The notes under the pieces: generated by a model
Database searches by the model: none
Told to the model about the DNA's origin: nothing
What the model saw: the letters and a program-made list of their open reading frames with translations, nothing else
Shown here: in pieces, positions 34,550 through 44,459 of the stretch
How the letters are laid out: each line of letters begins with the position of its first letter
How positions within the stretch are numbered: position 1 is the first letter of the stretch
NCBI GenBank assembly: GCA_022592445.1
Contig: JABYQR010000134.1
Span: 46,238-110,237 of the forward strand
Source of the DNA: Cytidiella melzeri
Lineage: Eukaryota > Basidiomycota > Agaricomycetes > Polyporales > Irpicaceae
Length of the DNA: 64,000 nucleotides
Direction: 5' to 3'
Position numbers and translations under genes: made by a program

Positions 34550-36467
34550 ATGGTCTCAACGCCCTTCGACGCATGGTCGCACTCGCCTTCAGGCACTCCT
34601 GCCCCGCCCTCCTCAAACGACCTTCACCAACACCGACAGCAATCCCCGTCTGCCCAAGACTCAAAGGACAAACCAAAGAAGCCCCGTCACCGACACTCGG
34701 CATGGCAGCTCGCAGCACTCAACGAGCTCTACGACCGCGACGAGCATCCCCCACTCGAGGCACGAACATCGCTGGCAGAGAAACTTGGCATGTGAGTAAA
34801 ATTCGGGTTTCATGTCATGATCCATTCCATGCATTATTTGGATACTGCTCCCGATGCTGCTTTATCATCACCCGGCGCCTCTGCGATCATGCAATAATCA
34901 ATGTATCAACTCATCCTTGTCTCGTAGGGAAGTCAAGACAGTCAACGCATGGTTTCAGAACAAGCGTGCATCGTCCAAGAAGCGCACAAACAAAGGCGGC
35001 GCGAGTGCCAGCGCCAGCACCAGCACAAACACCACCAGGGACGTACACAAGAATGCGGTAACAAGTGGCGCGCAAATTGAACTCCCCCCGATCTCGGCGT
35101 TGATTGCCTCGGTCTCTGCGCCGTCGTCGCTCATCGATGATTACGACTCGGAAGACGAACAGCTCGCTCCGTTCCTTGACCGACCTCCCATGTCAGCACC
35201 ACAGCATTCCCGACAGCAGTCAGCATTCTACGCGGGCAACCCGCAGCACCGCCATCTGTTTGAGACCGAGTCGAGTGTGTCGTCTGCACGCAAGGGTCGC
35301 TCACGGCCGTCGGCAGCACAGACCGAAGAGCTTCGGAAGCTGTATGATGTGAACCCCCACCCGTCTAAAGAAGAGAGAGAAGAACTCGGAGTTCGAATCG
35401 CAATGTAAGTACTCCCAACACACCCACGTGCTCCCATATCACCTGTTGACCGTGTGTTTAGGCGCTATCAGAGCGTTACCAACTGGTTCCAAAACCAGCG
35501 CAGCATCGCAAAGAAACGCAAGGAGGACCAGGACGCCTTGAATGCACTCACCAAAGACAACCTCAACGACAGGCCATCCTCACGCGCACACACCTACTCA
35601 CCGTTCCCACCGTCGTCCTCCGTCGCTCACCCGTCCTTGTCTGTGCCACCCGTCGCCAGCCATTCCTCCCTTGGCCCTGGGTCCCATCCACGAGCGAGGA
35701 GGCCACCAAGCGTTGCACCCATCGGAGTCGACAGTCGCGGGTCTTCGCCTCGGCCCAGCCCTTATAGTACAGCAATGACAGAGTGCTTCTCCTCCGCGTC
35801 TAGTAGCGCAAGGGCGCGTCGCACTCGGCCAGAACCGTACCAGCTCGAAGCGCTCAAGAAACTCTTCCACCGTACTGCAACGCCATCCATTGAGGAGCGT
35901 GGTGCGCTGGCTCTCGAGATCAACATGGACGTCGGCAAGGTCACAAATTGGTTCAGGAACCTCAGGCAATCGTCTCGCAAGCGGTCAAAGCTCGGCTCCG
36001 GATCAGAGGACGACGACGACGACATGAGCGTCTCTGCGTACCATGACTTTTCGACCAACGTCTCGCGGTCTGGCTCGCCTGCATCAACGTTGTCCGATGA
36101 ACGAGATCCGAACGCGATGGACACCGATTATACCGATACGCGCGTTCAGACGGAAACGGAAGAGAAACGACACCGTCTTTACACCCATCCTGCTGACTCA
36201 CGGTCTTCGGACATGGCCAGTGAAGAGGATGTACAAGAGGCTGTCACTCCTTCTCCTGCCTCATCGCCTCGTCCTGCGTTCCCGATTATCGCTCAGCACC
36301 CACGCAAACCCACGCCTGTGCCGCAGATCCGCAGGGACTCGTCCTCGCTCGCTGTGAACGGCTTGGCCCATTCGGACACGGAGAAACCGTCAGCGCCACT
36401 GCACACCGGGGTCAAATTTGAAGACGCCCTTTTGTTACTTAGCTTCTCGCACAACACGGCGCGGTAA
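34550..36467 (+). CDS. Triple-homeodomain transcription factor
   Basis: Exons 34550-34791, 34928-35404 and 35462-36467 give 574 residues. Three homeodomains are visible. HD1 (about residues 43-101) ends TVNAWFQNKRASSKKR, HD2 (about 200-260) ends SVTNWFQNQRSIAKKR, and HD3 (about 355-415) ends KVTNWFRNLRQSSRKR. Each has the helix-3 WFxNxR core and a basic tail. Between them are low-complexity Ser/Pro/Thr linkers, and after HD3 an acidic stretch (SEDDDDDMS). Both introns cut HD1 and HD2 at the same aligned Met codon in the same phase (AT|G), while HD3 has that Met uninterrupted. The factor should bind DNA in the nucleus; targets are unknown. It is not part of a recognisable mating-type locus. 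Confidence 0.88.
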
Positions 36468-37957
36468 ATCACTTATCAGTACTGTGAGTCAAATGTGTTG
36501 CTATCGCTTCCCACGTTATATGCTGACAGCTCCGTGATCTAGATCCTTGCTATAATCACACCGTCCGTGATGGACTGTTCTTTACAAGGACTGCACTTAT
36601 ACACGCGTCCCACTCACGCTCTGTTCTTTTGCCACGATGTTTCCAGTATTGTTGCCTCAAGCTTGTCGCGGAATGTGCTCACATGTCCTTGTTCCCCTTT
36701 CGCTTGCACTTTTTTTGTTCTTGCGCCGAGATACGAATATCCTACTCTACTTTTTCGTTATTCAACACCCGTCATCCCTCATATGCCTCCTACTCGGTTT
36801 CCAGTTGTTATACAAGTATCATCTCTGGCCCCCGCATTGTTCTCCACCATCATCGACAACTTCTCAAGTAACGTTATATCTATTTCCGAACAACCAGCCA
36901 CGTCTCGCTCGCGTTCTATCGTATGCAACCCCGTTCGATACCCCAGCGTGTCCCCCGTGGCTCCTGCTCGCTCTGCCACCTCCAATCGCCCATCGTACTC
37001 TAGCTGCTACAATTAGCCTCTCACCGCCTCTCTTGTTCATACCCTCCCTCAACCAACTCATCGTGAACCGAACTTTTCTTCTTTTTTTTCGTGTTATTTA
37101 TCTCGTTCGGGCTCGGTTGACATATACGTGTACATACCCAATTCTAGTCGTGGGCGAAGTAAATGAACAACATTGCAAGTTGAACTCGAATGTGATACCC
37201 ACTGTGGCTAGCAGCTAGCTGGTTGCGTGTCTCATCTGAAACCGTCCCTGGCCGTCTGGACACGTTCATGTCGTAACGAGTGACGAGATGCCAGTGTAAA
37301 GCCTATCTAGTCATATATTTCTGCCACGGTGAACAAAGGACGCTCTATAGATAGGACACTGTTGTATACTGCCGTATCGTTGACGACCGACGTTCTGTAC
37401 AGATGCAATGTACTCCTTACTACTGACTACATTCAGTGATATAGTCGCGAGGTCTTATACCCTTGATAATCTGATGGTGCACTGTGCGCGCATACTTGTT
37501 TGTGTACCGTGTTACAATCAATGACAGACACCTTCCGCCGAGCGACCTCGGACTTGCGCTGCTAGTGTGTTGTTGACTTTGTATGATACCCCCACTGCCA
37601 AAGGGCTGTTTTATCAGAGACATTTTTTGATGTTGTAAGATGTCTATTATACGTATGGGCGAAGGAGGCTGAGCAGGTATACGTATTACACGAGTACGAT
37701 GTTCGATGCATCAAGTTACTTGAACCCAGCTGCTTGAAATAAAACTTAGTGCGAAAAGAAAAGACAGAGATACACACGACGTTGAAGGGTTCTCGGGGTC
37801 CGAGCACTACCAGGAGACGTCATTCCTCTGCCCACTGTTTGTGGTGGCCTCCCAATGAGCCACACCGTGGTAAGTTGGCCAAAGCCCCAGCCATACATTC
37901 CTCGCCGTTAAAGCACATCACGCCCATGGACTCTCGACATCTCATCCTTCCACCACC
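36468..37957. other. Intergenic stretch
   Basis: 1.5 kb between two plus-strand genes. A 193-codon frame at 36637-37218 is Leu/Phe/Ser/Pro-rich with no domain; I take it as chance in pyrimidine-rich 3' flanking DNA. No RNA gene or repeat is seen. Confidence 0.45.
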
Positions 37958-38961
37958 ATGTGGATCGCACACTTTGCTCAAGGTAAGCTGGAACTTGCCA
38001 CTTTTTGTTCTTACACGAACCCAGTCAACACCATCTAACTACGTATCCCCCCCTAGGTCTCGTCGCCAAACCATTCGTACCACGAGTGCCCCTCGCGCTA
38101 CTGACATTCGCAGGAGCACTCCCAGACGCCGTCTTCTTCCTCCTCCAGTTCCTCGGGATAGAAACGTTCAATTTCGACCAGTCGATCGCAGGACACGCAG
38201 GATGCTTTCCGTACACCAACGACTACCCGTTCAGCCATTCGTTGGCAGGCATGGTAGTGTCAGGTAACCCTACTTCCGCCCCCCTTGACTAGTATTTTTC
38301 ACTGAACAACTCGTTTGAACCCAGGCGTCATCCTTGCCGTGCTGTACAAAACCTTTGCCAGCGTTCCCGCCTCACCCAAAGACATGGCAGTCATCGTGGC
38401 CGTAAGCGCAAGCCACTTTCTCCTCGAATGGCCGTCTCATCGCCAAGGTAAGCTCAAGCTCAACTGCGCTCCACCTCACCTTGCGATAACGACCGTTCCG
38501 TACCAAAAGACATCAAAATCACCCCTCACGACTCTACCGCTCTCGGCGCAAGTCTCTTCGACCACCCCATGACGACCTTTCTCGTCGAAAACGCCATCTT
38601 CTTTGCAGGCCTCTGGGTGTACACGTCCTTCACCCCCGCATCAAGTAAAGCAGGCACCAACGCCAATCCGAACCTGCTCAAAATGTTGTCCGCGTTCATG
38701 GTTCTCCAACAAGCCCACTTTTGCTTTGGCGCGTACGTCGTTTGGTATTAACATGCTTCACCTCCCCAAACACTAACATCTCTTCACACATTACAAAAAA
38801 GCGCTCCAACGTCGGAGACACGATGGGTCCACGCACCGTTGTTCTTGTTCGAGATTCTCGCGTCTTGCTGGATGCTCGGCTGGATGGATGGCCAAACAAA
38901 CAGTCTCGGAATCAACGGCGTTGACGGGAGGGCGCCGGAGGCTCTAAAAAAGCTCAAGTAA
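37958..38961 (+). CDS. Polytopic membrane protein of unknown function
   Basis: Five exons (37958-37982, 38057-38263, 38325-38447, 38510-38732, 38802-38961) give 245 residues beginning MWIAHFAQGLVAKPFVPRVP. About six hydrophobic segments are visible, for example PLALLTFAGALPDAVFFLLQ, GVILAVLYKTF, FLVENAIFFAGLWVYTSF and LFLFEILASCWMLGWMDG. Conserved-looking polar motifs sit at membrane edges: ALPDAVFF, DYPFSHSLAG and SHFLLEWPSHRQD. The His/Asp/Glu arrangement is loosely reminiscent of membrane-bound metal-dependent hydrolases of the YdjM type, but I cannot assign it with confidence. The exon structure is clean, so the gene is real; the function is open. Confidence 0.72.
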
Positions 38962-39316
38962 TCAATGCATTGTATCCATACTGTCGTAGTACACAATCAG
39001 TGTGTAGCCCATAGTCTCCTCTTCAGCGTATCACACATGCTATGAATTAACGCCCACAATGCGGGCGCTGACGCTTGATGCTTTGCAAGGGAGCGATGAA
39101 GTAACACGACATGAACAGTACGGGGGACATGCATTATATGGAAACAAAACTAAAAAGTGCTGATGGTGAATGAAAACTTGTATGATGCTTCGATGGACCC
39201 GGTACAACAACACCTCCGAAGAAAGCTGACTCTTTTACTGTACCTGTCTCATAAACTTGATACAGCAACAGCAGAAATAAGTTGTCTGTCGTACCTTGTT
39301 CACAGGTCATGCGTTG
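38962..39316. other. Convergent intergenic region
   Basis: 355 bases between the 3' ends of the membrane protein gene (+) and a homeodomain gene (-). Only 3' flanks are expected here; I see nothing else. Confidence 0.5.
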
Positions 39317-41031
39317 TCATTTAGCGATCTTAACGGCTTGCTTGTCATCGAGACTATAATCGCCGGAAAAGAACAAGGTGTTGTTGCGCTGAGAGTCTTT
39401 GAGGATGTTCTTCACGTATTCATCTCCGTGCTGCGGGACTGGATACGCAAGATTGCTCGTCGTCTGCCTCGATCGAAGAACAGGGCTTTCGAGTAGTTCA
39501 CTCATCTCCAGGGACGTCGCACCGGAACGCTCGCCAGAGTGGTCTTCCACAACATCCGGTGGCCAGAGAACACTGTTCATAGAAGTGTTGGTTTCAGAAA
39601 GACTGGGAGTGAGAGACGGCGAATGTGCGAGGCTGGAAACTTGCGAGCGACCTCCGAAAAGGACCCAGCTGGCGAATTCGCCACCTCCTGACGCAGGACG
39701 TTGACGGACGGACGGCTGAGCAGGTGCAGACATAGAGCTGGCATACATAGGACGCAGATAAGAAAGAGATGCAGGAGCGAAAGTCGGAAGACCAGGGATG
39801 AACTTTGCTGCAGGCGCCACAGGGTAAGGAGAACGTTCGTAGGGTGGGAAACCACCAGGGACGAGCCGATCATAATAGCCTTGCACTTGCTGAGTCATGT
39901 ACGCCTTGTACGTGCCGACGGATTCTTCAATACCACAGGCTGGAGGAAGCACGTCTGACAGAGACTGATAGAACGCCTCCCGTTGAGGTCGAGGCAGCGC
40001 CTGCTCGTTATCAAGAGGCAAGATTGAATGCAAGTTATCCTGCTGAGCCTTCTGAGCGTCCAGCACAGGCGAGGTTACAAGGGGATCCGGCGAGTAAGGA
40101 ATCTTCTGTTGTTCAGAGATCCAATCGCAGGTTCTATCCGCGGGTGTTTTTGCGAGAGAATCACAAGCCATAGCAGGGAGACCATGATATTCAGGAAGAG
40201 TAGGAAGCGAATAAGGAGCGTGCGTATGAGAGTAAACCAAGACAGAAGAATGAGGGAAGTGTCCAGTATCCAAGTATTCCTCGAACGTTTGCGCCGGATA
40301 CCCTGAGTGTTGTCGATGCATCTGGCACGCGGCTTCGTACGGTATAAGGTGACTAGATGCAGACGGAGAAGGTGTCGGACAAGAGCTACCGGATCGAAGG
40401 GGAGCAGAGCTCCCGCTATCTGTAGAGCCGGTTGTAGGGCTAGGCGCAGGTGAAGCTGCAGCTGCGATCTCCGTGCGCGTCCTGATTCTCCTCTGCAAGG
40501 GGGTAGAGGTTCACACACTCCAAAAAAATCTGAATTGAACGAGTAAAGACTTGCCTGTATGCGCGTATCCGGGAGTGTTCGAACTTCTTTGAGCCTTGCT
40601 GCACGTTGTTCGTTGCGTTTCTCAGAGGACGAGACGCGTAGCCCTCTGTTGTGGAACCAGTCGTAGACGTGCCGCCGGTCGACGTTATATTTTTTCTGAA
40701 TTTTCTGTCGTACTGAAAAGGGAGGCATTTCGGTCATTCCAGGTCGGAGAAGGCCTTCGAGCTCTTTGATGAGGTCAGAACAGAGTCGAAAGGCTAAGCT
40801 GTCCGGATTCATACGCCTGCGAATCGTAGCGAGACTCGGTAGATCTTCAGTTTTCGTATCAGAAAGCATAGCAGGAGAAACAGTCGAAGGAGTCCAGGGA
40901 CCCTGCATGTGTGGTGGAAGTAGCTGAGGAGGTTCACCGACAGTCATCTTGCGACGGGTGCCACCAGGAACCACAGAGCGAGCCTTCTTCATGGTAGGAG
41001 AACTGTCTTCATCAGCAGAACGTTTTGGCAT
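39317..41031 (-). CDS. Homeodomain transcription factor (single homeodomain)
   Basis: Two exons, 41031-40555 and 40492-39317, give 550 residues. The start MPKRSADEDSSPTMKKAR is the first ATG; a longer frame upstream begins only with GTG. The homeodomain is in exon 1, around residues 85-145, with PPFSVRQKIQKKYNVDRRHV and the helix-3 core VYDWFHNRGLRVSSSEKR; HNR replaces the more common QNR/KNR. The rest is a long Ser/Pro/Tyr-rich presumed activation region. The intron (40493-40554) has a GC donor (CAG|GCAAGT). A CGA repeat lies upstream at about 41078-41101. It is convergent with the membrane protein gene and about 3 kb from the triple-homeodomain gene. Confidence 0.8.
40493..40554 (-). other. 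GC-AG intron in the homeodomain gene
   Basis: The donor ATACAG|GCAAGT is the ideal GC-donor consensus, and the acceptor reads CCCCTTGCAG. Removing the 62 nt joins TRIQ to RRIRTRTE in one frame. Confidence 0.8.
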
Positions 41032-41275
41032 ACCAGCAAGAATGTACGGCGCTGAGCACACAAGAAGCGCAGCCCAACGGCGGCGACGACGACGACGACG
41101 TGGTACGACGAGTTGAACCAGTCGGATGCAGGTACCAGAAGTCCCGGCTTGGGTATGAGCAATGTCACTGGACCCCGGATACCCCTGGGCAGTGATGTAC
41201 GCTGTTTGTGATAAAGTAGTCTATAGCATTTATAGTCCAAGATATGATTGCTCTAAACAACCAACAGCCGACAGG

Positions 41276-42940
41276 TCAATGCGTCCGCTTTACCACACGC
41301 TCAGTCAATAGTTCGAGTGCAGACTTTGCGTCGCTGTCTGGCAGTAATGTAAGTACCTCTCTTGCCTTGTCTGCATATGCCTTTGCGAGTTCTCGTGTGC
41401 GCTCCAATCCAGACGATCTGCGAACAAGCTCTCTCGCCTGGGACAGATTGAGGTCAGTTCAAGCGGTTTCCCAACGGACGTGACCTACAAGTTCCACATC
41501 GCCCTCCTGACTGAACTTCCGTTCTATCAGCGGGCCCATCTCGGGGTGCTCTTCCCAAGCGAAGAGGGCGGGACCAGTAGCCAGACCAAGTTGCAGATCT
41601 GCTCCCCCTGGCTTACCGAGGGTAACTTCTCCAGCTTCGTAGTCTAGCAGATCGTCCACAAGCTACAAGCCCAAGTGAGGATCCCGCACTACCTGCCAAA
41701 TCTAGAACCAACCCACCTGGAAAGCAATTCCTAGGTTGCGCCCGTATGCGTACGCGATCTCCTTCCACACCTCCCCTTCTCTGCACCCTCCGAGTACAAC
41801 TGCAGCACGGGCACCTTTAGCCATGAGACTGGCAGTCTTCATGTAGGTCTTCTGCAGGTAGACGTTCCAGTTATCCTGCCCTACCGCTGCGCTTCTTGTA
41901 CCCGTCGGTCCAGTGAGGCCGAGCTCCTCCCCATGCATGGCCTTCAGCTGCAGGATCTCTCCTTCTACAAGGTTCGTTATGACACTCGCAATGAGTTCCA
42001 CTACTTCGCTCTCTCCTAGGCGTGAGAGGGCGGCACTCGCGCGTCCCAGAAGGAAGTCGCCAGCAAGCACAGTCAGCTTGTTTCCGAAAGCAACCGGGGC
42101 TGAAGGCGCTCCTCTACGCAAAGGTGACCTGTCCACCACATCATCATGCAGCAATGAGGCTACGTGGATCATTTCAACGATTTGGGCGAGACGCATTTGC
42201 GTCGGCAAAACCGAGGCTGAGAGTTTTGGTAATACGCTGGTCGAAGGTGCCGGGGGAGGTACAGGAGGCTCTTGGGGTGGCCGCGAGGGTTGCAGCGAGA
42301 ACATGGTGGAAAAAGAGGCTGTATGATCGGGCATGTTGGGATTCCAGTCGTTCAGCACGTCTGGACGCGTCAAAGGACTGTCCAGCTCTACCGTCCTACC
42401 CCCCGCACCCTCACACTCGGCTGCCCACTGTTTCTCGGGATACTTGGCACCCAGACCATTCGTCGCTTGTGCGAATAGAAGCACCAGTAGGGGACGCAGT
42501 TGTTTCGAGGGGTGAAGAAAGTAGTACTTGGCGATTTCTGTGAGTGAAGGATGTGATGAGCCTAAGAGGTTGAGCAGCGTTTCCCTTAGGTGCGCTAACT
42601 GAGGTGCTACCAACGCATGTGGGTCCGGACACGTCCTCTTCGACGTGGTTAGATTATCTAGGGCTGACCGCTGCTGCAGTAGAGGATCCTGTGCTTCTCT
42701 ACGCGTGGAGGGTGTTTTCTGTACTGCGGCTTGCACCGTGTATGATTTTCTGCATGTTCGCGTGACGGCAGCGACAGACGTAGATGGCAGCGACAGAGGA
42801 AGCCGGCAAAGGTCTGGACGAGGAGCACGGACTCTGGGAACAGACCATCGTCGCATGACCAGCAAGGACGTCGTCGAATCTGTGCTCGAGGACGGCGTGA
42901 AATGAGGAGGGAAAGACAACTGTCGGCTGCAAGCGCTCAT
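41276..42940 (-). CDS. COQ1: Mitochondrial polyprenyl diphosphate synthase (ubiquinone side chain)
   Basis: Exons 42940-41717, 41662-41489 and 41437-41276 give 519 residues. The first ~60 residues are Ser/Arg-rich without acidic residues at the very start, as in a mitochondrial presequence. The long-chain prenyltransferase motifs are present: KQLRPLL near residue 145, first Asp-rich motif ASLLHDDVVDRSPLRRG, GDFLLGRA, QKTYMKTASL, and second Asp-rich motif LVDDLLDYEAGEVTLGKPGG. A Pro-rich insertion of about 80 residues sits between the first helices and the first Asp motif, so the protein is longer than yeast Coq1. The reaction extends farnesyl or geranylgeranyl diphosphate with isopentenyl diphosphate. 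The chain length cannot be told here. Confidence 0.92.
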
Positions 42941-43132
42941 GACGATTCTAATTGGTGGAGGCGTGTGTCGATGCGCTCACCTCACACCCGATTTCCCTCG
43001 ACTTTGAAGTTAACGACGAAATTACAAACCATTAGCATCGTATAATGTACTTTCATTACATCTCGGAATATATCCTATGCCAACCAGATACATAACAATA
43101 CACCCCCAGTCGGTCTGCAAGGGCAGTGTACT

Positions 43133-43704
43133 TCAGCGTGTCGGCCGTCGCGGGCTAGTCACAGGGGACGTGAATGTGTTCACCAATTTTCCGCGAAGCT
43201 CAGAGACCGGCTTGTCGAGATGCTGAACGACTTGCTGTGCCTAACGATGAAGATCAGCCAACGGAGTTGCCGCTGTATACAGAGTCAGTCTGAACCTTTG
43301 CTTCTAACAAATCCCAGGAGACGCTACCAGGAGCATTCACAGCGAGAAGCAAAAGCGGCTCGTCGTCCTCGTCGTGCCCCACAGAGGTCTTGCGACTTTG
43401 CTCCGCAGGGACCACCAGTATACGACCAAGCTAAACACGGCATGGGAGTTCCATAAATCTGCGCAGTGAGCATAACAACACGGCTGCTCACCTCGCTATC
43501 TGCCATACCCATACCCTGATCTCTCGCTTCCTGCCATATCTCGCTACTGAGTCCAACCAACACCCGTACTTCGTCCTTCGACCGAGGGGGCTCCGACGCG
43601 AAAGATATCAGTTGACCTTCAGGCGTGAACAGCGTCGCGGTCTGTACACCGCCAGTGGAAAGAGTTTGTGCAAGCAAAAGCCGGAGATTTATGAGATTGA
43701 GCAT
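43133..43704 (-). CDS. Roadblock/LC7 protein, Ragulator LAMTOR2-like
   Basis: Exons 43704-43492, 43430-43296 and 43240-43133 encode 151 residues. It starts MLNLINLRLLLAQTLSTGGV and continues QTATLFTPEGQLISFAS, the pattern of LAMTOR2 (p14), where the TGGV and the xxxxxxEGxLxS strand are typical. After the first splice come LGRILVVPAEQSRK and PLLLLAVNAPGSVSWDLLEA, matching the second beta hairpin and last helix of the roadblock fold. In other eukaryotes LAMTOR2 pairs with LAMTOR3 in the complex that anchors Rag GTPases and TORC1 to the lysosome or vacuole. The C-terminus is slightly longer than in animals. A different roadblock family member remains possible. Confidence 0.8.
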
Positions 43705-44459
43705 GTGGTTAGCAGCAGTTTCACTGTTTGAGGAGGTTTGAGAAAGACTTGGAAGTTCGCAAGTTCGCATGTAAGTACAAAGACATTCTGATAGCGCCGA
43801 GCAAAACAAACCGGTTACCTCACAGAATTTATAGCTATATGTTCAATACACAGTCTCGTGTGATGCCATTTCACCAAAACGAGAATCAGGAACATTGGTC
43901 GACTTTGCAACAGAATGATGACTTTGCAACAGAATGATCAGCACCTCCATGTCACCTAATACTTATATTGCATCTAGTCTCAAGTTTGAGTGACGAAGGG
44001 GGCAAGCAGCGTGACAGCGTTTAGGGGGTGCTTCACCGTAAGCCAAGCGGCGCTGCTGTGACCATCTGATCAATCTGTGACAAAATGAGGGTACGCTGTT
44101 GCAAAACATGGCTCTCGTTGCCGGCAACGTTCCGCTTGCTGTGAAAGATACAGTTTCGTTCTCAAAACCTCCGGAAATCATACATTAGATATTGCTCTAG
44201 GTAACAGTCAAATATTGTGATCTCTGGGCCAATAATCATGCGACCAGACATTTAATGAGCCACTCGGTGCGAATACATTTGCAAAGGTGGTTACATGACA
44301 GTATACTGAGAAGCCTACACGAATCGCTATCAACGGCGTTGTCGAAACAGCCACCAAAAATAACGTAATAAAAAGCAAACTGGAAAAAAAGACGGATCGC
44401 TTCTCGCTCGGCACAATTCGCCAGTCGAGACCAAAAACTTACACAAGTGCAGGCATATT
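43705..44459. other. Intergenic stretch
   Basis: 755 bases between the start of the roadblock gene and the 3' end of the RNA-binding protein gene, both on the minus strand. They should hold the roadblock promoter. No gene or repeat is evident; a short ATGACTTTGCAACAGA-like duplication lies near 43903-43936. Confidence 0.4.

Noticed and set aside
36637..37218. 193-codon plus-strand ORF after the triple-homeodomain gene
   Set aside because: Leu/Phe/Pro/Ser-rich with overlapping open frames on both strands, as expected by chance in CT-rich DNA.
34550..41031. Two homeodomain genes within 7 kb as a possible A mating-type locus
   Set aside because: They are convergent, not divergent HD1/HD2 partners. 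The flanking mitochondrial intermediate peptidase and beta-fg genes are absent, and one protein has three homeodomains.
43705..43809. N-terminal extension of the roadblock protein
   Set aside because: The longer frame begins with a Cys-rich stretch without family resemblance; the internal MLNLINL start matches LAMTOR2.
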